A DNA stretch of 64,000 nt from Limnobaculum parvum (GTDB taxonomy: Bacteria; Pseudomonadota; Gammaproteobacteria; Enterobacterales; Enterobacteriaceae). The position numbers and the translations under genes are program-made. Below are positions 17,824 through 26,413 of this stretch, in pieces. Where the stretch lies: assembly GCF_003096015.2 (NCBI RefSeq), contig NZ_CP029185.2:2390001-2454000 (forward strand). The letters run 5' to 3'. Each line of letters opens with the position of its first letter. Within the stretch, counting starts at the first letter, position 1. The notes under the pieces were generated by a model that was not told where the DNA came from, did not search any database, and worked only from the letters and a program-made list of their open reading frames with translations.

Positions 17824-18753
17824 ATGAGATTTACCCTAAACTTTAGCTTATTACTGATAGCATTAGCCATTTCGGCTGCTTGTTTATGGATAGCCAGCCA
17901 TAGTTCATGGTACTGGGCAATTGCCGCTATTTGGTTTTTCGCGCTAATCAATAATATGCCATTTGCTATCATGCATGAAGCTGTGCACGGTGTAGCAGCC
18001 AAATCCGAATGGGGTAATCATATTATAGGAACTATCGCCAGTTGGGCTTTTCCCACCTCATTTTTATTACAGCGAAAGGCTCATCTGGATCATCATCGCC
18101 GCAACAGAACAGATGAAGAACTGTATGACTATTATTTACCCCAGCAATCAAAATGGTTACGTAGCGCTTGGCTTTATATGGGTAATCTGTTGGGTTTCTA
18201 TTGGTTTTTTGTAGTATTGGGCAATGCCATTTATCTGCTTGCCAGCGGGTTCTATCGTTCAAACCTGTTCATCAATAAGATAGCGCCGGTATTAGGCTTT
18301 GGCCCTCAAGTTGCAGAACTGGCCAAGTTACCCGCGTTTCGGGTGTGGTATGAAATTGCCATGTCGTTTGGCTATCAGGTTCTGCTGTTTTGGCTATTAG
18401 ATTTAAACTGGCTAGGTTATCTCATCTGTCAAATCGCCTTTGCTGTTCACTGGTCAGCGTTACAATACGTTGATCACGCTTGGAGCAGCAGAGACGTTAA
18501 AAACGGGGCTTGGAATTTAAAGGTACTGCCGGTTTCACGCTGGCTGGCGCTAAATTATCATTATCATCTGGCTCACCACCAGAAACCGGAAGCACCCTGG
18601 TATCAACTTCCTTCATTAGTTGATCATCAGGCACAACAGCCCAGTTTCTGGCGTGTCTATTTCAGTCTGTGGAAAGGCATTCGCCCAGCTCCACCGATGG
18701 GGGCCCCAGCAGATTTAACGTTTCTTTTTCCGGAAAACAAAAAAGCCAAATAG
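17824..18753 (+). CDS. Fatty acid desaturase-like membrane di-iron enzyme
   Basis: An integral membrane protein of the fatty acid desaturase/hydroxylase superfamily. It has the three histidine boxes: HEAVHG (~residue 50), HLDHH (~88) and HLAHH (~250), plus WSALQYVDHAW. Membrane segments lie at ~5-50, ~110-145 and ~180-215. The ATG at 17824 was chosen; an in-frame ATG at 17809 is possible and neither has a strong ribosome-binding site. The substrate could be an acyl chain or another hydrocarbon. It converges on the radical-SAM operon and its 3' end overlaps the NTF2-like gene by 39 bases, so the two could work together; that is inference. Confidence 0.82.
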   Translation: MRFTLNFSLLLIALAISAACLWIASHSSWYWAIAAIWFFALINNMPFAIMHEAVHGVAAKSEWGNHIIGTIASWAFPTSFLLQRKAHLDHHRRNRTDEELYDYYLPQQSKWLRSAWLYMGNLLGFYWFFVVLGNAIYLLASGFYRSNLFINKIAPVLGFGPQVAELAKLPAFRVWYEIAMSFGYQVLLFWLLDLNWLGYLICQIAFAVHWSALQYVDHAWSSRDVKNGAWNLKVLPVSRWLALNYHYHLAHHQKPEAPWYQLPSLVDHQAQQPSFWRVYFSLWKGIRPAPPMGAPADLTFLFPENKKAK

Positions 18754-19302
18754 CACCCCCAACAGTATGCCGCCTACGGCACCACCAATTGCACTTTTCA
18801 TGATGGTGTCGCGGGCTTCATTCAACAGAGGGTTATCCATAAAATCGGTACCAAAATGGATGGCCTTTATCTTCCAACGCCCCTCTTCTACCACCAGTGT
18901 CGCCGTCCAGCGGGTATGAAAATCATAGGAGCGTCCGTCACTCAGGCTATATTTCTCAATCCCCGTTCCATAAACCACACCCCAAGTTTTATCCGGTGAT
19001 AGCTCAGTAACAACATCTGGCACAAAAGTAATATTTAATTTTTTTAAAAAACGTTCAGGACCAAACCATTTACGAAAATAGGGTATGACCTGCTGCTGCC
19101 CATCAATAAATTCCTGAGTAATCGGGGTCGCTTTAATCTCTTTACTCAATACGGGAAGCATCTTTTCATATTCACCACTGTTAATGGCATCCGTCACCGT
19201 TTTTAACGTTTGACGTAACTCATCATGAATCACTTTGTCTTGCTCTTCTGCCTGCACATTAATGCTGAATAGCATCACGGCCAGAATCAGTAATTTTTTC
19301 AT
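18715..19302 (-). CDS. Membrane-anchored NTF2/SnoaL-like secreted protein
   Basis: From the ATG at 19302 the product is 195 residues: a signal peptide (MKKLLILAVMLFSINVQA), a domain of ~130 residues that resembles an NTF2/SnoaL-like alpha-beta cone (LKTVTDAINSGEYEKMLPVLS, WTATLVVEEGRWKIKAIHFG), and a C-terminal membrane segment (AIGGAVGGILLGVLFGFFVF) closed by RKKKR. It should sit in the periplasm anchored to the inner membrane. It overlaps the PAP2 gene by 44 bases, and converges with the desaturase gene by 39 bases. Last gene of the operon; function not known. Confidence 0.75.
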   Translation of the reverse strand: MKKLLILAVMLFSINVQAEEQDKVIHDELRQTLKTVTDAINSGEYEKMLPVLSKEIKATPITQEFIDGQQQVIPYFRKWFGPERFLKKLNITFVPDVVTELSPDKTWGVVYGTGIEKYSLSDGRSYDFHTRWTATLVVEEGRWKIKAIHFGTDFMDNPLLNEARDTIMKSAIGGAVGGILLGVLFGFFVFRKKKR

Positions 19303-19912
19303 AACGCCTGTCCATAAGTTGATAAGTGAAAAACGACAGCAGCGCACCCGTCAAAATATCCAACAGATGATGTTGGTGGGTGAATACCGTAGAAAGTATT
19401 AAACCTGATAGCCAAATCAATAAACCATAACGAACTAAAGATCGGCTATGTTGAACTATCGCCAAAACGATAGTCACCGAATAGGCCACATGCAGTGAAG
19501 GCACCAAATTATGCGGTTGATCTAACGAAAAAATATATTCGAATATTTCTCGGTAAATATCACTCTCCGGTAGCTGGCGGATGAACCCTAACTGCGCGGG
19601 AAACAGCAGAAAAATTATCGCCCCGACAATAGTTACTGTTATAAGCTCATAGGCTAAACGCTTTAGCTCGCTGGAGTTCAGAAAAAACACTGGCAGCATA
19701 AATACCAAATACATGGAAAGATAAAACCAGACAAAAACCGGAATAAATGGAATTGCCAGCTCTGCTGCTACATAGAACGTGAAAAAATTGGTACGCGTAC
19801 TGGTAAACCAATTAATAATGGGATACAGACCAAAAAAGAACACACCGACCCAACAAGAGTAACTTAAATAAGTTTTCAGGCGTTTTGTAAACGGTTCTCG
19901 TGTTAATTTCAT
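19259..19912 (-). CDS. PAP2-superfamily membrane phosphatase
   Basis: A 217-residue protein with about six membrane segments and PAP2 motifs PSLHVAYS (motif 2) and the late histidine motif THQHHLLDILTG (motif 3). The usual first KxxxxxxRP motif is not evident, as in PAP2_3 / inositolphosphotransferase-like members. Substrates of the family are lipid phosphates or phosphodiesters at the periplasmic face. It is 75 bases downstream of the fourth radical SAM gene on the same strand and overlaps the NTF2-like gene. In this operon it could release a phosphate from a lipid intermediate; that is inference. Confidence 0.82.
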   Translation of the reverse strand: MKLTREPFTKRLKTYLSYSCWVGVFFFGLYPIINWFTSTRTNFFTFYVAAELAIPFIPVFVWFYLSMYLVFMLPVFFLNSSELKRLAYELITVTIVGAIIFLLFPAQLGFIRQLPESDIYREIFEYIFSLDQPHNLVPSLHVAYSVTIVLAIVQHSRSLVRYGLLIWLSGLILSTVFTHQHHLLDILTGALLSFFTYQLMDRRYEKITDSGRDAIQH

Positions 19913-19987
19913 TTATTTAAATCAAATAAATAATCATAAATTGATAATCTCATAACTCACGGCTAAATATAGCCTGAATTATTTGTT

Positions 19988-21331
19988 TTATTTCAGGCCA
20001 AATCTCATCTGATGCTTTTTATGCACCTCTTTACGGAACAAGAGCGTATAACGCCAAAATGAAGCCATTCTCGATAGAGATTGCAACGTCATTCTGATAT
20101 CTGAAAAGCGCCGGATAATGGAAGGTAGACTATTAAACTGGCTACGTACCTGATGACAAGCTTCCGTAAGTTGTTCTGCCGTCATTAACTTAGGATTGAA
20201 TGCCGCCTGATTAAAACGATACTCCGGATGAAGCCACCATTTCTGGTCATATAGCAGTCTTCCTTGCTGCTGGAGCTGAGTATAAAGTGGAGTATTCGGG
20301 TAAGGCATCAAAATATTGTATGCCGCGAATGCAAAACGGTTCTTGAGGGCAAACTCTACCGTTTGCTCAATACTTTCCAACGTATCATGATCGTAACCCA
20401 ATGTGAATGCGGCCCAAGTCTGCATACCATGATCCCGCAGCACTGCAATCTCGTCAATATAATGGGAGAAATTCCGCATATTGGGCGATTTTCTAGCATC
20501 CTTTAAACTCAGAGGATTGATGGACTCAAACCCCATCACGTTTCCCCAACAGCCGCTTTTTTGCATTAAAGACATCAACTGATGGTTTTTAGTCACATCC
20601 AGACTGGCCTGGCTAATCCAGTTTACTTTTAAAGGAGTGAGCGCATGACAAAGCTCAATTAGCGCGGGTTGGTCTGAAGCGATGTTGTCATCCACAAAGA
20701 AGATAAACTTACGTTCTTGCTGCTCAATTTCTCGCACCACATCATCAATTTTTCGTAAGTAATGCTTACGTCCAAAATATTGGCTTACCGCACAGAACTG
20801 ACAGGCAAAACGACAGCCGCGGGAAAACTGCATCAGAGAAATAGGTAAGTAATCCTTTCCCCGAAAAATATCGCGGCGCGGTATCACGCTTAAACCACAA
20901 TGGGTTATCTGTCCGGTGCCAACAGGTGCATCATAACGTACTTTTAAGCGATGATGGCGAGCATCATTAATCAGTTCATGCCAGAGGGTTTCGGCATCAC
21001 CGGTAAACAGACTATCCGCATGCTGAATCACCTCTTCCGGCAAGAGGCTGGCATGAATTCCACCCATCACCACCTTAACCCCACGGGAACGATACTCATC
21101 TGCAATCTCATAAGCACGGCGAGCAGTATAGGTTTCTACTGTAATAGCCACCAAATCCGTAGGTTCATCAAATGGAATTTTTTCCATGCGATCGTCATAC
21201 ATGATCACTTCCACGTCATCAGGCGTTAGTGCGGCCAAAATCCCCAGCATCAGCGGTTCCATACGGCCTTCATCAATGTAGAGACTATGCTCCATCCGCC
21301 CAATCGTTGGTTTAATTAGCGTCAGCTTCAT
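19988..21331 (-). CDS. B12-binding-type radical SAM protein (4th of 4)
   Basis: A 447-residue protein with an N-terminal Rossmann-like cobalamin-binding-type domain (~1-125) and a radical SAM core. Its 4Fe-4S cysteines are C173, C177 and C180 (SRGCRFACQFCAVS). The N domain lacks a clear DxHxxG motif, as in many members. Landmarks shared with two to three neighbours are YDDRMEKIPFDEPTD, VETYTARRAYEIADEY and a C-terminal YPNTPLYTQLQQQGRLL. Its ATG overlaps the stop of the preceding paralogue (ATGA), so they are coupled. The family includes methyltransferases and ring-forming enzymes; the reaction here is unknown. Confidence 0.88.
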   Translation of the reverse strand: MKLTLIKPTIGRMEHSLYIDEGRMEPLMLGILAALTPDDVEVIMYDDRMEKIPFDEPTDLVAITVETYTARRAYEIADEYRSRGVKVVMGGIHASLLPEEVIQHADSLFTGDAETLWHELINDARHHRLKVRYDAPVGTGQITHCGLSVIPRRDIFRGKDYLPISLMQFSRGCRFACQFCAVSQYFGRKHYLRKIDDVVREIEQQERKFIFFVDDNIASDQPALIELCHALTPLKVNWISQASLDVTKNHQLMSLMQKSGCWGNVMGFESINPLSLKDARKSPNMRNFSHYIDEIAVLRDHGMQTWAAFTLGYDHDTLESIEQTVEFALKNRFAFAAYNILMPYPNTPLYTQLQQQGRLLYDQKWWLHPEYRFNQAAFNPKLMTAEQLTEACHQVRSQFNSLPSIIRRFSDIRMTLQSLSRMASFWRYTLLFRKEVHKKHQMRFGLK

Positions 21332-22635
21332 CCCTTTTCCCCTAGCCGTTTGCCCTGCTTTCGTATAATTTCCCGATGTGAAATAATATTTGCTAATAGC
21401 GCAATACCCCTATCTTTCCAATAGGTGCGTTTGCTCAAGTTCAATAACCGTTTAGCTATCGAAGGATAATTGTAAAACTGTTTTTTAGCCGAAAAGCAAA
21501 GTGCCGTTAGCCGTTCCGCTGTTATCTTTTTGGGCTGAAAAATAGGATCGCCATAACGATAATCAGGATCTTTCCACCACTGCGGTGAGATCAACCGCCC
21601 TTCTTCCGCCAACCGTTGATACAGTTTTGAACCCGGTGTAGGGATAAGCAGATTAAAATTAGCAATTTCCAGCTTATTACGCAGCGCAAAATCAATCGAT
21701 TGCTGGATAGTTTGTTCATCATCTTCATCATAGCCAAAGACAAAGGTGCCATAAATACTGATCCCCCTGACGTGAAGCGCCTGAACCACTTCATCATAAT
21801 CACCAGCAGAATGATTCCAGGACTTTCCCATCTGCTGTAAGTTTTGTGTATTCAGGCTCTCAAAACCAATCAGTGCAAAACGACAGCCCGCCTGTGCCAA
21901 TTGATCCAAAAGCTGTGTATTTCTCGCCACATCAATACTGATCTGACACCCCCAACGCCGCTTCAGCGGTTTAAGCATCGTCAGAAGCTCTTCAAGTATG
22001 GTTCGGTTACCGAACAGATTGTCATCAACAAAGGCAATAAACCGATTGGGGTCCAAAACCATCAATTCCTCACGTAACTGCTCTACAGGACGGGCCCGAA
22101 CGGTGGAGTGATAAAAACCATGAATCGAACAGAAATCGCAGGCAAAACGACACCCTCGGGTATATTGAACCAATTCAAGCGGAGCATATTTTTTACCGCT
22201 GAAAATAGTGCGTTCGAGAAGATAGTTGTCCAGTTGCAAACTATGATCACCATAATAATAACGCTGCAATTTCCCCTGAAGTTTATCCTGTAACAACGTT
22301 TCCCAGGCGCCTTCAGCATCACCAATGATGACACTGTCAGCATGTTCTAGCGCCTCATCGGGCAAAAACGTGGGGTGATATCCACCCATAACTACCGTAT
22401 TTCCTTGAGCGCGGTAGCGATCGGCCAGTTGGTAGCTGCGTAATGCGGTAAACGTTTCTACTGAAATCGCGATCAAATCTGCCTGTAAAGTAACCGGGAT
22501 TTCTTCTACCCGATCATCATAAAAAGTGACTTCATGACCAGAAGAGCGAGCGGCAAGAATCCCTATGGCTAAAGGTGGCATCGCATCTGTCGTGCGGTAG
22601 TCCCCCATATTGGGTCGTAGCAAGATGATTTTCAT
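21328..22635 (-). CDS. B12-binding-type radical SAM protein (3rd of 4)
   Basis: From the ATG at 22635, which overlaps the stop of the GNAT-like gene as ATGA, the product is 435 residues (MKIILLRPNMGDYRTTD). The B12-binding-type domain carries FYDDRVEEIPVTLQADL and MGGYHPTFLPDEALEHAD. The radical SAM cysteines are C162, C166 and C169 (TRGCRFACDFCSIHGFYHS). It has the same C-terminal signature as its paralogues (TPGSKLYQRLAEEGRLI, then YRYGDPIFQPKKITAERL). Tandem duplication with later specialisation is the simplest origin. Substrate unknown. Confidence 0.88.
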   Translation of the reverse strand: MKIILLRPNMGDYRTTDAMPPLAIGILAARSSGHEVTFYDDRVEEIPVTLQADLIAISVETFTALRSYQLADRYRAQGNTVVMGGYHPTFLPDEALEHADSVIIGDAEGAWETLLQDKLQGKLQRYYYGDHSLQLDNYLLERTIFSGKKYAPLELVQYTRGCRFACDFCSIHGFYHSTVRARPVEQLREELMVLDPNRFIAFVDDNLFGNRTILEELLTMLKPLKRRWGCQISIDVARNTQLLDQLAQAGCRFALIGFESLNTQNLQQMGKSWNHSAGDYDEVVQALHVRGISIYGTFVFGYDEDDEQTIQQSIDFALRNKLEIANFNLLIPTPGSKLYQRLAEEGRLISPQWWKDPDYRYGDPIFQPKKITAERLTALCFSAKKQFYNYPSIAKRLLNLSKRTYWKDRGIALLANIISHREIIRKQGKRLGEKG

Positions 22636-23660
22636 AGAATCGCAACTTCCGGACCGATGGCCTGTTGATGCCATAGTGGGCTGGCAACCAAATCAACACC
22701 GTATAAACAAGTTCTATAGCTGAAAGGATGAAAACGCTTAATGACTGCATTCAGCATCGGATGGCTACTGGCGAGTCCAAAGGTCAGAACTCGCGTGGTA
22801 CAACGGGACAAAGCATCATCAATCAAAGCAAGCATGTTCTGTTGATCTGCTATGGCAAAAAAGGCAAAAAAGCTCTGATCCAATGCCTGCTGTTCCGGTG
22901 GTAGAACAATTCGCTTCATCAAGCTGGCATAGCCGTTATAAACAGGTCGGATGGTGCGCCAAATTGAGTGATAGTGCAGGGCTATCACTTGCTTAAACGC
23001 CTGCTGATTCCATAATACGGCACAGGCCTGTAATTCACCGTTCATCCGATAACCCCATACCGGCAAACCTGAGTTTATAAGCCACTCAACGCTTAACTGT
23101 GGACTTAGCTGATAGCGTATCGCCTGCCGATGATAGAACGCCACCACTTCCGGGTATTGGTCTGAAGTAATATTTTGCCACAACCCCAAATTACGCCCTC
23201 GTCGAGTGCTGATCGCTAGGGTATTCAGCTCTCCTAGGAAATGATAACGGGGCAATCCACTATTCTCTTTTTCCAACAATTTTCTTGCGGTAGTGTTATC
23301 ACTGGCAATACTGGTGTAACAGTACTGCGGCGGTGATAAATGCTGTTTCAGATAGTCAAAACCTGACTTCAATACACGGATGCGATTTCGATAACCGTGA
23401 CTAATACGTAAACTATTTAGATAACCTAGCTGCTGCGGTTGACCATTAATAAAACCCTTATGTTTAGTCAGTTGACACATTCCCACTATCCGATCTCGCT
23501 CTTCTGCCAGCACCGGATATTCTTTACCAAAATAGTGCAGGTTAGAGAAGTAGTCTGGCCGTCGAGTCATCACCATGTCTATCGCACCTTGCATGGCATT
23601 CTCTTCCAACAGTTGTAATAATGACGCATTATGCGATGGCGACGCCGTGTGGAAATGCAC
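22632..23660 (-). CDS. GNAT-fold acyltransferase-like protein
   Basis: I take the GTG at 23660, which overlaps the previous stop as TAGTG and has GGAGGTGA seven bases upstream; an in-frame TTG at 23690 is less likely. The 342-residue protein begins MHFHTASPSHNASLLQLLEE. An acetyltransferase-like half has ERDRIVGMCQLTKHKG and the SYGYRNRIRV-like acceptor turn (ISHGYRNRIRV), and a second half could be another GNAT repeat. No clear close family comes to mind. It lies between two radical SAM genes and is coupled to both, so it should act on the same pathway. Confidence 0.7.
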   Translation of the reverse strand: MHFHTASPSHNASLLQLLEENAMQGAIDMVMTRRPDYFSNLHYFGKEYPVLAEERDRIVGMCQLTKHKGFINGQPQQLGYLNSLRISHGYRNRIRVLKSGFDYLKQHLSPPQYCYTSIASDNTTARKLLEKENSGLPRYHFLGELNTLAISTRRGRNLGLWQNITSDQYPEVVAFYHRQAIRYQLSPQLSVEWLINSGLPVWGYRMNGELQACAVLWNQQAFKQVIALHYHSIWRTIRPVYNGYASLMKRIVLPPEQQALDQSFFAFFAIADQQNMLALIDDALSRCTTRVLTFGLASSHPMLNAVIKRFHPFSYRTCLYGVDLVASPLWHQQAIGPEVAIL

Positions 23661-25006
23661 TATCTCACCTCCAACAGGGATCCTTGCCAAGTTTCATCAC
23701 CTAATGGATAGCCATTACGGGCACTAATTTCATTATGGTGTAACGCATTAATGGGAACATAATTGCGAAACATGAAGAAATCATGGCGATTATTCCAGCT
23801 ACGTTTAGCAATAGACCGCCAACTATAGAAAGTTCTACGCGCTTCAATACAACCTTGAGTGACCTGCTGTGGTGTTAACTTAGTGGGGAAAAATGGCAAT
23901 TCGTTATAACGATAATTATCATCCAACCACCAATTTTGGTAACGAAGCCGGTTTTCCTGCTGCAAGCGAGTATAAAGTGGCGTGCCGGGGAACGGCGTCA
24001 TATGGTTAAAGGCTGCAATATACATCCCCTGCTGTTGTGCAAACGTAACGGCCTGTTGGAAGGAATCTACATTATCGTGGTCATAGCCAAAGACAAAAGT
24101 GCCATATACCGCAATACCATATTTACGCAAGTTGGCTAACGCCTGAACAAACCCACCTTTCATGGTATTAAAGTTTTTATTCATCAGCTTCAGGTTGGCT
24201 TCATTAAGCGATTCAAAACCAATCAGCACCCCTTTACAGCCAGCCTGAGCCAATTGATTTAGAAAGCTCTCATCATGGGCGGCATTAATACTCATTTGGG
24301 TAATCCAACGAATATTCAGCTTCGCCAAATCAGGAAGCCACAATCGGCTCTCACTGATATTGCCAGCAAAGTTATCATCCACAAAAAAGAATAATTTCTT
24401 ATACTTTTTCTGCTCCGTTAACTCACTTAATACCCGATCGGGATCCCTTCGACGATACTTACGTTGATAAAAGGTTTGTACCGCACAAAACTCACAGGGA
24501 AAACGACAACCACGCCCCGTTTCTACCAGCCCTATGGGTAAATAACGTTTGTTTCGAAACAGGCTTCGGTCAACGCGCACATGGCTAAGATCCATCTGTT
24601 CTCCACGATAGAGGGGTTTTAGGGTTTGGTGCTGTAAGTCATCCAACAGCTCATGCCATATAGACTCCGCTTCGCCGATCATAATGGCTTCCGCATAACG
24701 TGCTGGCTCATCAGGCACTAGCGTCACATGGAATCCACCCATAATCACGGGAACTCCCCGACGACGATACTCGCTGGCAATTTGGTAAGCTCGTTTAGCG
24801 GTATAGGTTTCAACCGAAATGGCTACGGCATCCGTTGGCTCGTCATAGGGAATGGCCTCCAGACGGTCGTCGTAAAAACGGGTTTCAATATGTGAGGGCG
24901 TTAACCCCAACAAGGTTGCTATCGGAAGAGGCTCCATCTGCCAGGAACGTAAATAAGGCTCATTAGTACGGTGACCAATCGCCGGATGGATAAACGTCAA
25001 GCGCAT
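23660..25006 (-). CDS. B12-binding-type radical SAM protein (2nd of 4)
   Basis: The ATG at 25006, seven bases after the previous stop with an AGGGTAAG ribosome-binding site, gives 448 residues (MRLTFIHPAIGHRTNEPYLR). The N domain has YDDRLEAIPYDEPTDAVAIS and MGGFHVTLVPDEPARYAE. The cluster cysteines are C167, C171 and C174 (GRGCRFPCEFCAVQTFY). The barrel includes FFVDDNFAGN and GYDHDNVDSF. It is the closest relative of the 4th gene (SVETYTAKRAYQIASEYRRRG against TVETYTARRAYEIADEYRSRG). Its TAG overlaps the GTG of the GNAT gene. Confidence 0.88.
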   Translation of the reverse strand: MRLTFIHPAIGHRTNEPYLRSWQMEPLPIATLLGLTPSHIETRFYDDRLEAIPYDEPTDAVAISVETYTAKRAYQIASEYRRRGVPVIMGGFHVTLVPDEPARYAEAIMIGEAESIWHELLDDLQHQTLKPLYRGEQMDLSHVRVDRSLFRNKRYLPIGLVETGRGCRFPCEFCAVQTFYQRKYRRRDPDRVLSELTEQKKYKKLFFFVDDNFAGNISESRLWLPDLAKLNIRWITQMSINAAHDESFLNQLAQAGCKGVLIGFESLNEANLKLMNKNFNTMKGGFVQALANLRKYGIAVYGTFVFGYDHDNVDSFQQAVTFAQQQGMYIAAFNHMTPFPGTPLYTRLQQENRLRYQNWWLDDNYRYNELPFFPTKLTPQQVTQGCIEARRTFYSWRSIAKRSWNNRHDFFMFRNYVPINALHHNEISARNGYPLGDETWQGSLLEVR

Positions 25007-25013
25007 AATTATC

Positions 25014-26405
25014 TTACCCTCTGCTTTTTGCCGGATTATGCTCAATCGGCCAATCACAGGTATAGAACTTATGCAAATTATGGGCATAAAAACGGTAACC
25101 CAAATTCGCAGTAATCGCTAACGGTTGAAAGTTTTTCGCATTCCAAAGACGACGAACAATATTGTTGTACTGATAGATTTTTTTCCATGCTCTTTCATGC
25201 CCGTCCTCCAGTTGTTTCACTGTCAGCAGTTTCGGCTGAAAAACCACATGCTGAGCATCGTATAACTCCCAGTTTTTGGTCAGTATACGTTGCTCTTGCT
25301 CCAGCCGCTGATACAGTGGCGTAGCCGGAAATGGCGTCAGAATAGAAAAACGCGGAAGATCGATACCGGCATCAATAACCAGTTCTACCGTCGCATCAAA
25401 GGTATCTACCGTGTCGTGGTCCAGACCAAAAACAAAGCACCCCTGAATTGAAATACCCAGTTTATGTAATTTGGCCACCAGCTCTCTATAGTTCACTGAT
25501 GAGTTAAACTTTTTACCCGCATCTCCTAGGCTACCGGTAGTCACCGTCTCCAGACCAAGCAATAAACCTTTACAACCGCTGCGGGCCATTAGCTCCATCA
25601 GTTCTTCATTATGAGCGATCAGCACTGTCGACAGGCCAAACCATTTAATCTTAAGAGGGATCAGCGCGGTAAACAGCGCTTTAGCATAACCAATATCCGA
25701 TACCAGATTCAGATCGACAAAAATAAGCTTTCGTTTTCCAGTACGCTCCACAAACTGACGAATATCATTCACCACCCATTCAACAGGGTGCTGATACTGC
25801 TTTCTACCCCACGCCGTTGGCGCCACGCAAAACTCACAGTTATGGGTACAGGCTCGAGTCGCCTCAAATACCGCCTGAGTAAGGAAATCTTCGCTGTTAA
25901 AACGATGTCGTTCAGGAAAAGGCATGTGAGGATCGTCAAGATTAAAATCTGGCGCTTGCTGGTAGCGTTTTTGAAGCTGCCCCGTCATAACGTCACGCAG
26001 TAGCTGCGGCCAACTCTGTTCGGCATAACCAACACAAATAGTATCCGCATGTTCTGCCGCTTCGTCTGGTAACAGCGTCACATGCGGGCCACCCAGCACG
26101 ACACTCATACCCTTTGCCCGAAACTGATCGGCCAGAAAATAGGCTCGAGATGCGGTACCGGTAATAACGGTTAAACCAATCATATCGGCAGTTAAATCGG
26201 CAGGAATCTCCGTGATACTTTCATCAATCAGCGCCACATCTATCGGTAAGTCTTTTGGTATTAACGCCGCAAGGGTGGTCAGTGTTAGAGGCTGATAACG
26301 TAAAGAACGCTTAAAAATACCACCACGTTTACGATATAACGGCCCTTTTGGTGAGATAAGCACCAGTTTCATTTTACGACTGTGAGTAAATACATGAGAT
26401 TCCAT
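25014..26405 (-). CDS. B12-binding-type radical SAM protein (1st of 4, divergent)
   Basis: A 463-residue protein. Its radical SAM cysteines are C186, C190 and C193 (TRACTHNCEFCVAPTAWG). It differs from the other three: LIDESITEIPADLTAD replaces the YDDR element and VITGTASRAYFLADQF replaces VETYTA. The C-terminal landmark FPATPLYQRLEQEQRIL is retained. The start at 26405, eight bases after the GH3 stop, is the likely one; an ATG at 26372 (MKLVLISPKGPLYRKRGG) would match the family start. It may act on another step or substrate than its paralogues. Confidence 0.86.
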   Translation of the reverse strand: MESHVFTHSRKMKLVLISPKGPLYRKRGGIFKRSLRYQPLTLTTLAALIPKDLPIDVALIDESITEIPADLTADMIGLTVITGTASRAYFLADQFRAKGMSVVLGGPHVTLLPDEAAEHADTICVGYAEQSWPQLLRDVMTGQLQKRYQQAPDFNLDDPHMPFPERHRFNSEDFLTQAVFEATRACTHNCEFCVAPTAWGRKQYQHPVEWVVNDIRQFVERTGKRKLIFVDLNLVSDIGYAKALFTALIPLKIKWFGLSTVLIAHNEELMELMARSGCKGLLLGLETVTTGSLGDAGKKFNSSVNYRELVAKLHKLGISIQGCFVFGLDHDTVDTFDATVELVIDAGIDLPRFSILTPFPATPLYQRLEQEQRILTKNWELYDAQHVVFQPKLLTVKQLEDGHERAWKKIYQYNNIVRRLWNAKNFQPLAITANLGYRFYAHNLHKFYTCDWPIEHNPAKSRG

Positions 26406-26413
26406 ACCGGTAC

